From positions 744,001 through 808,000 of the forward strand of contig CALOBN010000005.1 of assembly GCA_942491555.1 (NCBI GenBank): 64,000 nucleotides of DNA, given 5' to 3'. Shown here piece after piece: positions 21,657 through 36,596 of the stretch; the stretch's first letter is position 1, and every line of letters starts with the position of its first letter. Position numbers and translations under genes: made by a program. Below the pieces are notes generated by a model, which was not told the DNA's origin, made no database searches, and saw only the letters and a program-made list of their open reading frames with translations. The DNA comes from Marinihelvus sp942491555. Lineage in GTDB: Bacteria > Pseudomonadota > Gammaproteobacteria > Xanthomonadales > SZUA-36.

Positions 21657-22661
21657 ATGTTGAAACATTTTCTCAATACACAGGACTGGTCCTTCGAGGC
21701 GCTGGATGGCCTGCTTAATCTGGCTACTGAGCTCAAGGCGGATCCGATCAATGACCGGCTCGCGGGTAAATCGGTTGCGCTCCTGTTCATGAACCCTTCA
21801 ATGCGCACGCGCACCTCTTTTCAGCTCGGTATGCAGCAGATGGGCGGAATCGCCATCGTGCTTGAGCCGGGAAAGGACGCCTGGGGAGTGGAGTTCAATC
21901 CTGGCGTTGTGATGGATGGCGAGGCAGAAGAACATATTGCCGAGGTAGCCGGCGTGCTGTCCCGTTATGTCGACCTGATCGGCATCCGCGCTTTCCCCAA
22001 GTTTATCGACTGGTCGCTTGACCGCACAGATTTCGTGATCAGGGCCCTGGCCCAACATTCGAGCGTGCCGGTTATCAATATGGAAACCATTGTGCACCCG
22101 TGCCAGGAGATGGCCCTGATGCAAACCCTGCGCGAGCACCTGGGTGAGGTTCGCAAGCGCAAAATGGTGCTTACCTGGACGTGGCATCCCAAGCCACTCA
22201 ATACCGCCGTTGCCAACTCGGCCCTGCTGATTGGTACCAAGTTTGGTATGGATGTGACTTTGCTTATTCCTGACGAGGCCTACCTGCTTGACGAGCAGTT
22301 TATGGACGGCGCCCGGGCAAATGTTGAACAAAGTGGCGGCAGCCTGCAGGTCAGCACTGACATTGAAAGCAGTTATGCAGATGCCGATGTGGTCTATGCC
22401 AAGAGCTGGGGCGCCCTGCCATTTTATGGAAAACCCGAGGAAGAGTGGTCGCTGCGCAAGCACTACCGGCACTTTATGGTTGATGAGGACAAGATGGCCA
22501 TGACCAATAACGCCTTGTTTAGCCATTGCCTGCCCTTGCGTCGCAACATCAAAGCCTCCGATGCCGTGATGGACGCGGATTACTGCGTGGCGATTGATGA
22601 GGCAGAAAATCGTCTGCACGTGCAGAAGGCCATCATGCTCGAATTGCTCGGCGCCGCCTAG
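21657..22661 (+). CDS. argF': N-acetylornithine carbamoyltransferase
   Basis: Transfers the carbamoyl group from carbamoyl phosphate to N-acetylornithine, giving N-acetylcitrulline, a variant step of arginine synthesis. The 334-residue protein has the carbamoyl-phosphate motif S48-M-R-T-R-T of all transcarbamylases. It then diverges from ordinary ArgF and follows the Xanthomonas AOTCase pattern: LKHFLNTQDWS at the N terminus, PGKDAWGVEFN, MDG followed by EEHIAEV, TWTWHPKPLNTAVANSA and FSHCLPLRRN...AIDEAENRLHVQKAIM. The Glu pair at 91-92 corresponds to the region containing the residue that makes Xanthomonas AOTCase use acetylated substrate (family knowledge from memory). It heads the cluster with argG, argE', argB/A, argC and argH. 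Confidence 0.93.
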   Translation: MLKHFLNTQDWSFEALDGLLNLATELKADPINDRLAGKSVALLFMNPSMRTRTSFQLGMQQMGGIAIVLEPGKDAWGVEFNPGVVMDGEAEEHIAEVAGVLSRYVDLIGIRAFPKFIDWSLDRTDFVIRALAQHSSVPVINMETIVHPCQEMALMQTLREHLGEVRKRKMVLTWTWHPKPLNTAVANSALLIGTKFGMDVTLLIPDEAYLLDEQFMDGARANVEQSGGSLQVSTDIESSYADADVVYAKSWGALPFYGKPEEEWSLRKHYRHFMVDEDKMAMTNNALFSHCLPLRRNIKASDAVMDADYCVAIDEAENRLHVQKAIMLELLGAA

Positions 22662-22745
22662 TTCCATGGCCAGATTGAAATTAACCCGGGCACTTCAAAC
22701 GAACCCTGCCCTTGTTCCGCCCCTTGCCCTGCAGTGAGATTTTGA

Positions 22746-23951
22746 ATGACTGACAACCAGAAAATTGTGCTCGCCTTCTCCGGCGGGCTGGATACCAGCT
22801 ACTGCGTTATGGCACTGCGCGAGCAGGGCTTTGATGTACACACCGTGTTTGTTGATACCGGTGGCGTGCCGCAGGCAGAGATTGACTGGATCGAGCAGCG
22901 CGCGCGCTCCCTGGGCAGCGCAGAGCATCACCTGGTTGATGTGAGTGATGCGATCTGGGACGAGTTTGTTGTGCCGTTGGTTTGGAGTCATGCGCGTATG
23001 CTGGGTGAATACCCGCTGCTGTGCTCAGACCGCTACCTGATTGTGCGTCGCTGCCTGGCCTTGGCTGATGAACTGGGTACGCGGCATTTTGCACACGGCT
23101 GCACGGGCATGGGCAATGATCAGCTGCGTTTTGACCAGACAGTTCGGAGCGTAGGCGACTATGTCATTCATGCGCCCGTGCGTGAACTGCAGAAGGTTGC
23201 TACCGACATCCGCCAGCATGAGATTGATTTGCTCGAGGCAGCCGGTGTGGAGGTTCCTGCCAAATCAGGTCAGTACTCAATTAATGAGAATCTGCTTGGT
23301 GTAACTGTTTCCGGCAGTGAGATAGACCGCTTTGAGTCGCCCGGGCCGGACACCTGGACCCTCGTGCGGCCGCGAGCGGAATGGCCTGCAGAACCACTGG
23401 AGCTGGAAATTGAATTTGAGAAAGGTGTTGCAACACACCTCAACGGCAAAGCCCTTGGCGGGCCGGAATTGCTTAAGAAACTGAATGCAGCGCTGGGCCC
23501 TTACGGTATCGGCCGGCACATCTACACCGGCGATGTCAGCATCGGCCTGAAAGGGCATATTGTTTTTGAGTGTCCGGGCATTGATGCCCTGCTGATGGCG
23601 CATCAGGCGCTGGAGGACACGGTTAATACCAAGCTGCAGAATCAGTTCCGCCATAACATCGCCCAGCGTTGGGCCGAGCTGGTCTATACGGGCTTTTTCT
23701 ATGAGCCGCACAAAGCGGATCTCGAGGCTTACCTTGCCTCCTCGCAGTCCTTTGTCAGCGGTACCGTAACGCTGCGTACCGAGGGTGGAAGCCTGTTGCC
23801 GGTGGCCATTCGCTCGCCCTTTATCCTGCAGGACGAAGGCGCGGTCTATGCTCAGAGCGCGAGCTGGACACCGGAGGAGGCCGAGGGATTTATCAAGCTG
23901 CTGGGTCAGAGCTCGACCATTGCGGCACGGATACGCAAGGGCCATTCATGA
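22746..23951 (+). CDS. argG: argininosuccinate synthase
   Basis: ATP-dependent joining of citrulline and aspartate to argininosuccinate. The 401-residue product has the N-terminal PP-loop AFSGGLDTSYCVMALREQG, the citrulline/aspartate site region HGCTGMGNDQLRFD, and a full-length C-terminal multimerisation part (LLPVAIRSPF...). It lies 84 bases after argF' and overlaps the next gene by 4 bases (ATGA). In this pathway it must act after acetylcitrulline has been deacetylated by the next gene's product. Confidence 0.95.
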   Translation: MTDNQKIVLAFSGGLDTSYCVMALREQGFDVHTVFVDTGGVPQAEIDWIEQRARSLGSAEHHLVDVSDAIWDEFVVPLVWSHARMLGEYPLLCSDRYLIVRRCLALADELGTRHFAHGCTGMGNDQLRFDQTVRSVGDYVIHAPVRELQKVATDIRQHEIDLLEAAGVEVPAKSGQYSINENLLGVTVSGSEIDRFESPGPDTWTLVRPRAEWPAEPLELEIEFEKGVATHLNGKALGGPELLKKLNAALGPYGIGRHIYTGDVSIGLKGHIVFECPGIDALLMAHQALEDTVNTKLQNQFRHNIAQRWAELVYTGFFYEPHKADLEAYLASSQSFVSGTVTLRTEGGSLLPVAIRSPFILQDEGAVYAQSASWTPEEAEGFIKLLGQSSTIAARIRKGHS

Positions 23952-25045
23952 GCGCCGTGGAAAACCGCACTGATTCGCTGCAATGCACGCTGGGGCACCT
24001 GCAGGCGCTGGTGGCCTGCGATACGCAAAATCCGCCGCGGGCCATATCGACAGATTCGCCGATCTTTGTGTATCTGCGTGAACAACTAAGCGATTTCGAA
24101 ATTCGCCTGTTTGATCATGGCAAAGGGCGGGTGAGCTTTTATGCATCCCGCGGAACTCCCGACCTGTTATTCAATGTGCACCTTGATACGGTACCGGCGC
24201 TGGAGGGCAGTGAGTATCCGCCCCTTGAGCTGACCCTGGTTGACGGCCGGGCCTATGGCCGCGGTGCCTGCGACATCAAGGGTGCAGCCGCTTGCCTGCT
24301 GACCCTGGCCCGGGAAAGCGATGCGCCCCTGGCCTTGCTGTTCACCACGGATGAAGAGGGTGGCGAGGGCTGCTGTGTGAACGAATTCATCAAGGACGGG
24401 CATACGGCAGGCTTCAGCCAGGTGGTGGTGGCCGAGCCCACTGAATGCGTGGCGGAGTTTCGCCACCGGGGCTTTCTGTCGGCCCGTGGACACTTCAAGG
24501 GTCGTGGCGGGCATTCTTCAGAACCGCGGGCCCTGCGCGACAATGCGATTCATGACCTGGCCCGCTGGAGCAGCGCGGCGCTGACCATGGCCGCGGCCGC
24601 GGAGACGGAAGGCCGGCGCACCTGCTTTAATATTGGCACGGTGGAAGGGGGCGTTAAGTCCAACGTGATTGCCGATCATGCGCATATTTTCTGGAGCGCG
24701 CGGCTGTCTCCCGGTGACAGCAATGAGGACTTTATTGCACAGAGCCGGCAATGGGATGGCGCTGCAGCTGCAGAATGGACCGTGTCCTTTTCCGGGCCAC
24801 CACTGCCGACCGGTGATCATGATGATGCGGCGGCCCGCGAGTTCGCCGCGCGCCACGATCTTGAAACCGGCGCGGGACTGGACTTCTGGACCGAGGCCTC
24901 TTTGTTCGGGGCGGCGGGGATACCCGCACTGGTGCTGGGCCCGGGTTCTATTGAGCAGGCGCATGTACGCAACGAATGGGTTGCCGTGGAGCAACTGCAG
25001 CGTTGTCTGAAGATTTATGCCGGATTGGTGGGTGCCCATGTCTGA
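23948..25045 (+). CDS. argE': M20 deacetylase, probably N-acetylcitrulline deacetylase
   Basis: Metal-dependent amide hydrolase of the M20 family, predicted to release citrulline from N-acetylcitrulline. The 365-residue protein has the M20 zinc-ligand motifs NVHLDTVPA, GRGACDIKGA, TTDEEGGEG and the dimerisation lid domain (GRGGHSSEPRA). The context decides the substrate: it lies between argG and the fused argB/A gene in a cluster that begins with acetylornithine carbamoyltransferase, as in Xanthomonas. A classical acetylornithine deacetylase remains possible by sequence alone. Start ATG overlaps the argG stop. Confidence 0.9.
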   Translation: MSAVENRTDSLQCTLGHLQALVACDTQNPPRAISTDSPIFVYLREQLSDFEIRLFDHGKGRVSFYASRGTPDLLFNVHLDTVPALEGSEYPPLELTLVDGRAYGRGACDIKGAAACLLTLARESDAPLALLFTTDEEGGEGCCVNEFIKDGHTAGFSQVVVAEPTECVAEFRHRGFLSARGHFKGRGGHSSEPRALRDNAIHDLARWSSAALTMAAAAETEGRRTCFNIGTVEGGVKSNVIADHAHIFWSARLSPGDSNEDFIAQSRQWDGAAAAEWTVSFSGPPLPTGDHDDAAAREFAARHDLETGAGLDFWTEASLFGAAGIPALVLGPGSIEQAHVRNEWVAVEQLQRCLKIYAGLVGAHV

Positions 25046-26350
25046 AGTCCGCGAAACCGTTCTTGAGCTGCTCGCCCAGCTGGGTTCCAGCCGCGAGGCA
25101 CGCCAGTACCTGAAGGAGTTTTCCTCGGTCGAGGAATCGCGCTTTGCCGTGGTCAAGGTAGGTGGCGGTATTCTGCGCGATAACCTGGATGAGCTCGCTT
25201 CCGCGCTGGCCTTCCTGCATCGCCTTGGCCTGCGACCGGTCGTGCTGCATGGCGCCGGCCCCCAGGTTGACAGCGCGCTTGAGGATGCAGGAATTAAAAG
25301 TGAGCGTATTGATAACCTGCGGGTCACCACCGAGGAGGTAATGCAGGTCGCGCGGCCGGTGATCTACGAGCAGAACCTGCGCCTGGTGGAGGCGCTGGAA
25401 TCGCGTGGCATCCGGGCGAGAGGCTTGCAGCATGGCACTTTTCTGGCCCGCTACCTTGATGAGGAGCGTTACGGCCTGGTCGGTGAAATCACCGGGGTTA
25501 ATCTCGATGGCCTGCGCCGCGCTGTGCACGCCGGGGCGTTGCCGGTGCTGACCTTTCTGGGTGAGTCTGCCTCCGGCCAGGTGCTCAATATTAATGCGGA
25601 TACGGCAGCCAGGGAGCTGGTCTGGGCAATCCGTCCGCACAAAATTATTTTCCTGACGCCGAGCGGTGGACTATTGGACCGCAATGGCCGGATTATCTCG
25701 GCGGTCACGCTGAACAATGACTACGAAGCCCTGATGCAGGAAGACTGGGTGCACTCCGGTATGCGTCTCAAGCTTCAGCAAATTAACGAAATGCTGCAGG
25801 AGCTCGATGAGAGCACATCGGTGTCAATCACCTCTGCCGATCAACTGACCCGCGAACTGTTTACCTATCGTGGCGCGGGCACCCTGGTGCGCAAAGGCGA
25901 GGGCATCACGGTTGTCGAAAACCCGGATGCGGCAACGCTGGCTGACGTGGCGCAAAGGGTTGAGGCTTCCTTTGGCCGAACGTTGCGGCCGGGCTGGGCG
26001 GAGAGCCTTAAGGATCCGGTGATTTTGTTATCGGATACGCGCCGCGCTGCTGCGGTTGTTGTGCGCGGGCTCGAGGATATGCCGTATCTGGAAAAGTTTA
26101 TCGTAACCCCGGAGGCACAGGGCGAGGGTCTTGGTGCCGCCATGTGGCAGGTGTTGCGCGCACGCTATCCAAAACTGTACTGGCGCTCGCGCAACCAGAA
26201 TCCAATAACACCCTGGTACTTCCTGCAGGCTGATACCAGCGAGCGGCACGGACCCTGGGTGGTCTTCTGCAACAGTATCGAGGACCCGGTTCTTCGCGAC
26301 CGCGTCGTTAAAGAGGCGATGGACCGGGATCCGGGCTGGGTAGCGGAGCC

Positions 26351-26354
<4 letters not shown>
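25038..26354 (+). CDS. argB/argA: bifunctional N-acetylglutamate kinase/synthase
   Basis: Fusion of the first two arginine enzymes: an amino-acid-kinase domain (phosphorylates N-acetylglutamate) and a C-terminal vertebrate-like NAGS acetyltransferase domain. The 438-residue protein has kinase motifs VVKVGGGILRDN, VLHGAGPQVD, NINADTAARELVWA and a C-terminal GNAT/DUF619-like domain from about residue 290 (IVTPEAQGEGLGAAMWQVL, WYFLQADTSERHGPW). The start is ATG 25038, overlapping the argE' stop. An in-frame start 21 bases upstream would lie inside argE'. Fusions of this kind are known in Xanthomonadales and some marine bacteria. The stop overlaps argC by 4 bases. Confidence 0.93.
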
Positions 26355-27294
<940 letters not shown>

Positions 27295-27298
<4 letters not shown>

Positions 27299-28599
27299 GT
27301 GAGCCGATCTGGAAGAAGCAGGGGCAGGGGCAGGGTCCGGATGATGCGGTGATGCGTTTTCTTGCCGGCGAGGATGTGCTGCTGGATCGCCAGTTGATCA
27401 CATTTGATATCCAGGCCAGCCAGGCTCACGTACGGGGCCTGGGGATAATTGGCCTGCTGAGTGATGCAGAAGTAGACAAGCTGGTTACGGGGCTGGATGC
27501 GATTGCTGCGGACCTGGCGGCGGGTGAACTGCAGCTGGACGCGCGTTTTGAAGATGGCCACTCGGCGCTCGAGGCCTGGCTCACAGAGCGGCTCGGGCCG
27601 TTGGGTGGCAAGGTGCATACCGGCCGGAGTCGTAATGACCAGGTTGCGGTTGCCTTGCGCCTGTATATGAAGGACCGCCTGGCGCAGCTGCGGGCCGTCT
27701 GCCTGGAGATCGCGCGGGTGTTGCTTGAGCGGGCCCGTGCCGAGGGCGATCAGCCGATGCCGGGTTACACGCATCTGCAACGGGCCATGCCGTCCAGCCT
27801 TGGCTTATGGTCCGCAGGTCATGCGGAAGCCTTTATCGACAATGCTGCGCTGGCGGTGTCCACCAGCGAGTGGCTGGATGCCTGCCCGCTCGGTACGGCT
27901 TCCGGTTTTGGCATTAACCTGCCACTGGCCCGCGATGAAGTGGCTGCCGACCTCGGCTTTGGCCGCCTGGTGGTGAACCCCCAATACGCACAGAACAGTC
28001 GCGGCAAAGTCGAACTGCAGGCACTTGCCGCCTTATCCGCCGCCACCCTGGACCTGCGCCGTCTGGCCTGGGATCTGAGCCTGTTCACAACCAGCGAATT
28101 CGACTTTCTGAGTTTGCCGGATAACTGGTGTACCGGTTCTTCCATCATGCCCAACAAACGTAACCCGGATGTTGTGGAACTGCTCCGCGCGGCCCATGGC
28201 GCGGTGGCCGGCGCCCGGGTCGAGCTGGAATCGGTATTGAGCTTACCTTCCGGATATCAGCGCGACCTGCAGGCAACCAAGCCGCCCCTGTTGCGTGCTT
28301 TTGAGAATGGCCTGGCGGCATTGGCACTGGTTCCGGATCTGCTGGGCGCCATGCAATGGAACCTGGACGTGCTTCGCGAGGCGAATTCGCCCGAAATGTT
28401 TGCGACCGATCTGTCGGTGGACATGGCGCGCGAGGGCGTACCCTTTCGGGAAGCCTATCAGCAGGTCGGATCCCGTCTGGCCGATCTGAAGCCCGAAGAT
28501 CTGGACGCAAATCTGCGAAACCGAGTCTCAACGGGCGCTTGCGGGGCCCTGGAACTTGACCGTCTGACAAGCCGCTGGGATGTCGTGAACAATAATTGA
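27295..28599 (+). CDS. argH: argininosuccinate lyase
   Basis: Splits argininosuccinate into arginine and fumarate, the last step of the pathway. The 434-residue protein carries the fumarase/aspartase-superfamily signature GSSIMPNKRNPD plus HTGRSRNDQVA and TPGYTHLQ-type blocks (here PGYTHLQRAMP). It is slightly shorter than E. coli ArgH (457) at the C terminus. It is the last gene of the cluster; the rRNA promoter P1 lies 20 bases after its stop, so a terminator for the arg operon was not found. Confidence 0.94.
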
Positions 28600-28619
28600 A
28601 GAAAGATTGAAAGGAAGTG

Positions 28620-28647
28620 TTGACAGGGGAGATTAGCTCCCTATAAT
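28620..28647 (+). promoter_or_regulatory. rRNA operon promoter P1
   Basis: TTGACA at 28620-28625 and TATAAT at 28642-28647 are perfect sigma70 hexamers spaced by 16 bases, about 460 bases before the 16S start. The sequence just downstream of the -10 is GCGCCC, which fits a GC-rich stringent discriminator. Confidence 0.9.
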
Positions 28648-28715
28648 GCGCCCTTCGTTCGACGGGTGCTGCACGAAAAACACCCGCCGGGTTAAAAGAA
28701 AAACTGAAACAACTG

Positions 28716-28745
28716 TTGACGTTTTTCTCCTTCCCGGATTATAAT
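28716..28745 (+). promoter_or_regulatory. rRNA operon promoter P2
   Basis: TTGACG at 28716-28721 and TATAAT at 28740-28745, spaced by 18 bases, lie about 95 bases after P1. Tandem promoters are the usual arrangement for gammaproteobacterial rrn operons. Confidence 0.85.
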
Positions 28746-28884
28746 GGACGGCCCGCTCAGCACCGGGCGGATTCATGAAAATGAGTCTACTGGCGCGGCA
28801 AACCCCCCAAGATTTACAAGGTGGGTGAACCGCGACGATTTTGTGCCGACGCCGATTAGCGAAATGCCTCGGTGGCAATACAAC

Positions 28885-28900
28885 GATCTTTAACAATTTA
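28885..28900 (+). promoter_or_regulatory. boxA-type antitermination site in the rRNA leader
   Basis: GATCTTTAACAATTTA closely matches the boxA region of the E. coli rrn leader (CTCTTTAACAATTTA), and the following GTGTGGGCGCTCGCG matches the boxC-like part. NusB/NusE binding here would let polymerase read through the untranslated operon. Confidence 0.8.
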
Positions 28901-29106
28901 CAGGTAACTTGTGTGGGCGCTCGCGTCATGGTGAAGCCATGAAGAGAGCGACCAAGCCCGATTGATCAATTTGATTTATCAAGTTGTGATATCACACGAT
29001 CGACGCCCAACTTGTTGGGTTAGATCAAAACAGGGTTAGGTCAAGTTCTCAGCTTAAGACTATAAGATGGAAGATCCGGTTCGCCGGGTTGGAAGTTGAG
29101 TAAATT

Positions 29107-30650
<1,544 letters not shown>

Positions 30651-30759
30651 AAAGAGTAAGCTGATCCTTGATACGAGCGCCCAACACAAGTTACCTGAAG
30701 TCCTCAACGGACTTACATTACATGGCAACCGACCACGACCTGGTCGTTCACACGACTAC

Positions 30760-30836
<77 letters not shown>

Positions 30837-30844
30837 CAAATCAT

Positions 30845-30920
30845 GGGGCCATAGCTCAGATGGGAGAGCGCCTGATTTGCATTCAGGAGGTCGGCGGTTC
30901 GATCCCGCCTGGCTCCACCA
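30845..30920 (+). tRNA. alaT: tRNA-Ala (TGC)
   Basis: 76-base tRNA with acceptor stem GGGGCCA/TGGCTCC, encoded CCA and anticodon TGC in the loop TTTGCAT. Eight bases after tRNA-Ile. Confidence 0.97.
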
Positions 30921-31254
30921 TTTGTGGCCTTGGTGCGAAGTTGCCTGTAATAGTAACGATCGTTTTCGTCACGATATTGTGGCCTGTCGGCGAGATGCCA
31001 TCAGGTTGTCGTGATGTTGGATGTTTAAAAATTTGGTAGTTCTGTCAAGAGCGTCTTGGGTTTATCCCGATTTTTATGCGAACTCTTTGTGATGAGGAGT
31101 GAGCTAATTTCGTCGGGTTAAGCACAAGACTGTGTCAGCAAAGCAATATCGATGGTCGTTGTTGATATTGTGGTTATATAGTCCGCGGATTGCAGTTTGA
31201 TCCGCATGATCATGTAACGATTCCCTCCGGCTTTATTGGAAGGTTTTGGTATAT
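30921..31254 (+). other. internal transcribed spacer between tRNA-Ala and 23S
   Basis: 334 bases of rRNA spacer without a gene. It should contain the 5' half of the 23S processing stalk; its last bases GACCAAGT pair with ACTTGGTC at the 23S 3' end. Confidence 0.7.
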
Positions 31255-34140
<2,886 letters not shown>

Positions 34141-34406
34141 TATAACCAAAGTCTTCCGATGAAGAACCCCGAGATGATGTATCTCCAGGTAATTTATCGG
34201 CAAAGCATCTTTGCTGACATATGCGTAACCCGAGAGGGTGAAGCGCAGCTCTTGACAGGACTACTAATTATGCAGGCGATGAGCCTCGGCTTTTGCCGGA
34301 CTCGTCGTCATGAGGTGTAGCACACCGTGTGCCATTTATGGCCCCTGCGTGTGACGCAGCCCGGTTTACCGGGTGGCAGCTTGCTGCCGCGCACCTCGCG
34401 CCCTTT

Positions 34407-34525
34407 TGCCTGGCGGCAATAGCGTACTGGAACCACCTGAATCCATTCCGAACTCAGCAGTGAAACGGTACAGCGCCGATGGTAGTGTGGGAGTTCCTAT
34501 GCGAGAGTAGGTCACTGCCAGGCAT
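34407..34525 (+). rRNA. rrf: 5S ribosomal RNA
   Basis: About 119 bases. TGCCTGGCGGC at the 5' end pairs with the 3' GCCAGGCAT; the internal GAACTCAG.AGTGAAAC and GCGCCGATGGTAGTGTGGG blocks match bacterial 5S. Confidence 0.97.
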
Positions 34526-34534
34526 CTAAAAAGT

Positions 34535-34570
34535 AAGCCCCATCGCGAAAGCGGTGGGGCTTTTCTTTTT
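34535..34570 (+). terminator. rRNA operon terminator
   Basis: AAGCCCCATCGC and GCGGTGGGGCTT form a long stem around GAAA, followed by TTCTTTTT, directly after 5S. Strong rho-independent terminator. Confidence 0.92.
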
Positions 34571-34763
34571 CTGGATTGGCGAGGACGGCAGTGCCCTACG
34601 TAGGTCACGCGCTGATCTGCTCCAGGACTTCGCTTCTTTTTCGCTTCGCTCAAAAACCGCAAAACCCTTCCGCAGGCGCTGCCAGAACACGCCGGTAGAT
34701 TCCTTGTACTTGCGTAGCCGAGGGCCTCAACTTTTCTTTGTTGGGCCTTCCGAGCGCAATTAA

Positions 34764-34799
34764 GAAGCCCTGATCGCGGAAGTGGTCGGGGTTTTTTTT
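34764..34799 (+). terminator. second terminator hairpin resembling the rRNA terminator
   Basis: AGCCCTGATCGCGGAAGTGGTCGGGG followed by eight T residues. The layout and part of the sequence copy the hairpin at 34535, and both are followed by CTGG. It looks like a duplicated rrn terminator or a remnant of a second 5S tail. The bases between the two hairpins hold no recognisable gene. Confidence 0.7.
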
Positions 34800-34879
34800 G
34801 TCTGGAAATCTTCGACGGTACTGGGGTGCGTTGCTGAGAAGTGGTGTAAGGTTTAACAGGTGTCACGAGGGGAGAAACT

Positions 34880-35371
34880 GTGAATTGGGATGCAATTGGC
34901 GCTGTTGGAGAAATACTCGGTGCACTGGCTGTATTTGCGTCGTTGATGTACCTGGCAGCTCAGATAAGAGGCCAGAATAAGCAAGCCAGGGCGTCGGCGT
35001 TCCAGGAAATTGGAATCGCCACTGCCGCAGGATGGTCAGTTCTTGCCCAAAATAGAGAGCTTAGTGATGCTGTTTGGACAGCGGTCGCAAGAAATGATGG
35101 CTATCTGGACCTATCGGAGTCCGACAAAGGAATTATTCGAGCACAGCTACTGTCATGGATCAGGCTCGGAGAAAGCCTTTATCTACAGACTCAGCAGGAG
35201 CTTCTTGACGAGGCGGCAATGGATACGCTTGGTTACGGAGATGTGACCTTCAAGAATCCTTTAGTGGAAGACGCATGGCCGGATTTAAGGCAGCTCATTA
35301 CGCCCGACTATGCAGCATATCTGGAAGGACGTTTTCCGAACCTTTCTCAACAGAAACAAGATTCGTTGTAG
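34880..35371 (+). CDS. small membrane-anchored protein of a common uncharacterised family
   Basis: Function unknown. The 163-residue protein has a single N-terminal membrane segment (about residues 7-28, VGEILGALAVFASLMYLAAQI) followed by RGQNKQARASAFQE. That arrangement is recurrent in many proteobacterial hypothetical proteins, with a helical cytosolic part after it. The GTG start at 34880 has GAGGGGAGA about 10 bases upstream. It lies between the rRNA terminator and the integrase gene and is transcribed toward the 3' end of intI. It has no attC beside it, so it is probably not a cassette. Confidence 0.7.
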   Translation: MNWDAIGAVGEILGALAVFASLMYLAAQIRGQNKQARASAFQEIGIATAAGWSVLAQNRELSDAVWTAVARNDGYLDLSESDKGIIRAQLLSWIRLGESLYLQTQQELLDEAAMDTLGYGDVTFKNPLVEDAWPDLRQLITPDYAAYLEGRFPNLSQQKQDSL

Positions 35372-35415
35372 GCAGTATTCAGCATTTTGCACGGCACGCA
35401 AAGCGATATTAAATT

Positions 35416-36390
35416 CTATTTGTCCAACGGTGAGATGGCACCCAGGGCGCCCCGATTGACGACGTGGGTATAGATCATGGTGGTGTTCAGGTTCTTGTGT
35501 CCGAGCAATTGCTGAATAGTCCGGATGTCGGTGCCGCTTTCCAGCAAGTGAGTCGCAAAAGAGAGGCGCATGGTGTGGCAGCTGACACGCTTGGGGATGT
35601 CAGCAGCCAGGGCAGCGTCTCGAACCGCTTTTCGAACAGCGCTCTCGTGCACGTGCCACCGGTAGAAGTGACCGGCTGATCGCGGGTCTCCAGAGACTCT
35701 TGCGGCGGGGAAAAGATATTGCCAATGCAGGCGCTTGCTTGATGACCCCAGCTTTCGCCTGAGGCCGGGGGGGAGTTTGGCCGCGCCGTAACCATCTTCC
35801 AGGTCCTGTTCATGAGTTCGGGCGACGACGGCAAGCTGCGAATGCAGCGCTGCCTCGAGCCGGTCGGGAAAGACGGTCATACGATCCTTATCACCCTTGC
35901 CGGCAAACACGCGAATGTTTCTCTGTTCGAAGTCCACATCTCCTACCCGCAGGCGTAGGCATTCCATGAGCCGTAAGCCGGATCCATAGGTCAGACTGAC
36001 CGCAAGGCGCTGGCTGGGTCGGCACCGATGCAATAGGCGGGTGACTTCATTACGGCTGAGCACAACAGGTACTCGTCGCCTGGGTTTGGCGCGAACCACG
36101 TCATCGAGCCAGGGCAATTCGGTCTCCAGCTCCTTCTGATACAAGAACAGGATTGACGACAGCGCAAGATTCTGTGTGCTCGGCGCAACTTTCCGGTTCA
36201 CCGCGAGATCCGTCAGGAAGGATTCCACGTCTCTCTTGCCCAGGGTATTTGGATGACTCATGCCGTGAAACCGGATAAAACGACGTACCCATGACAGATA
36301 AGCTTTCTCTGTCGAGATGCTGTAATGATGAACACGCAATACCTCGCGCATCCGCGCGAACAGTGTGTTCGGTAATTTCCGGCCAGGCAT
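35416..36390 (-). CDS. intI: integron integrase (tyrosine recombinase)
   Basis: Site-specific recombinase that excises and inserts gene cassettes at attI and attC. The 324-residue protein has an N-terminal SAM-like DNA-binding domain (about 8-95) and a catalytic domain with R140 (SGLRLMEC), K166 region, H272-x-x-R275, H298 and nucleophile Y307 (MIYTHV). It carries the extra segment found only in IntI proteins at about residues 191-250 (DLEDGYGAAKLPPGL, WQYLFPA, SGDPRSAGHFYRWH), which separates it from XerC/D. Usual IntI has His directly after R275; here it is Leu276. The gene points away from the cassettes, as in normal integrons, and appears intact. Confidence 0.96.
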   Translation of the reverse strand: MPGRKLPNTLFARMREVLRVHHYSISTEKAYLSWVRRFIRFHGMSHPNTLGKRDVESFLTDLAVNRKVAPSTQNLALSSILFLYQKELETELPWLDDVVRAKPRRRVPVVLSRNEVTRLLHRCRPSQRLAVSLTYGSGLRLMECLRLRVGDVDFEQRNIRVFAGKGDKDRMTVFPDRLEAALHSQLAVVARTHEQDLEDGYGAAKLPPGLRRKLGSSSKRLHWQYLFPAARVSGDPRSAGHFYRWHVHESAVRKAVRDAALAADIPKRVSCHTMRLSFATHLLESGTDIRTIQQLLGHKNLNTTMIYTHVVNRGALGAISPLDK

Positions 36391-36596
36391 CCCAAGAAAC
36401 TACGCAGATTAAAAGCTGCAAACATCAGCCAATCAGATCACGGTTATGTCAGTTATGTGCCAATTAACCGGCCAAGGTACGCGCAATACGCGGTCGAAAA
36501 AATGGGGAACGAGCGAATTATCAGACGGTTGCGGCAGGCTGTGCAGTCACGGAACAACAAAATCGGTGTTACTCTTACCTTTTCCCACTAATACTA
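36391..36596. other. intI-to-attI leader region
   Basis: 206 bases that should hold the intI promoter (minus strand) and the cassette promoter Pc (plus strand). I see no convincing TTGACA/TATAAT pair and no complete LexA box (a CTGT is present at about 36539 without ACAG at the right distance). Confidence 0.4.

Noticed and set aside
34366..34866. 166-residue minus-strand frame antisense to 5S and the terminators
   Set aside because: It covers the 5S gene and both terminators. Similar frames antisense to rRNA are often mis-annotated as proteins; no ribosome site or domain was seen.
35416..36390. Possibility that the recombinase is XerC/XerD or a phage integrase
   Set aside because: It has the extra IntI-specific segment and sits next to an attC array; XerC/D lack that segment.
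36530..36560. Possible LexA box near intI
   Set aside because: Only one half (CTGT) is present; no ACAG at the required distance.
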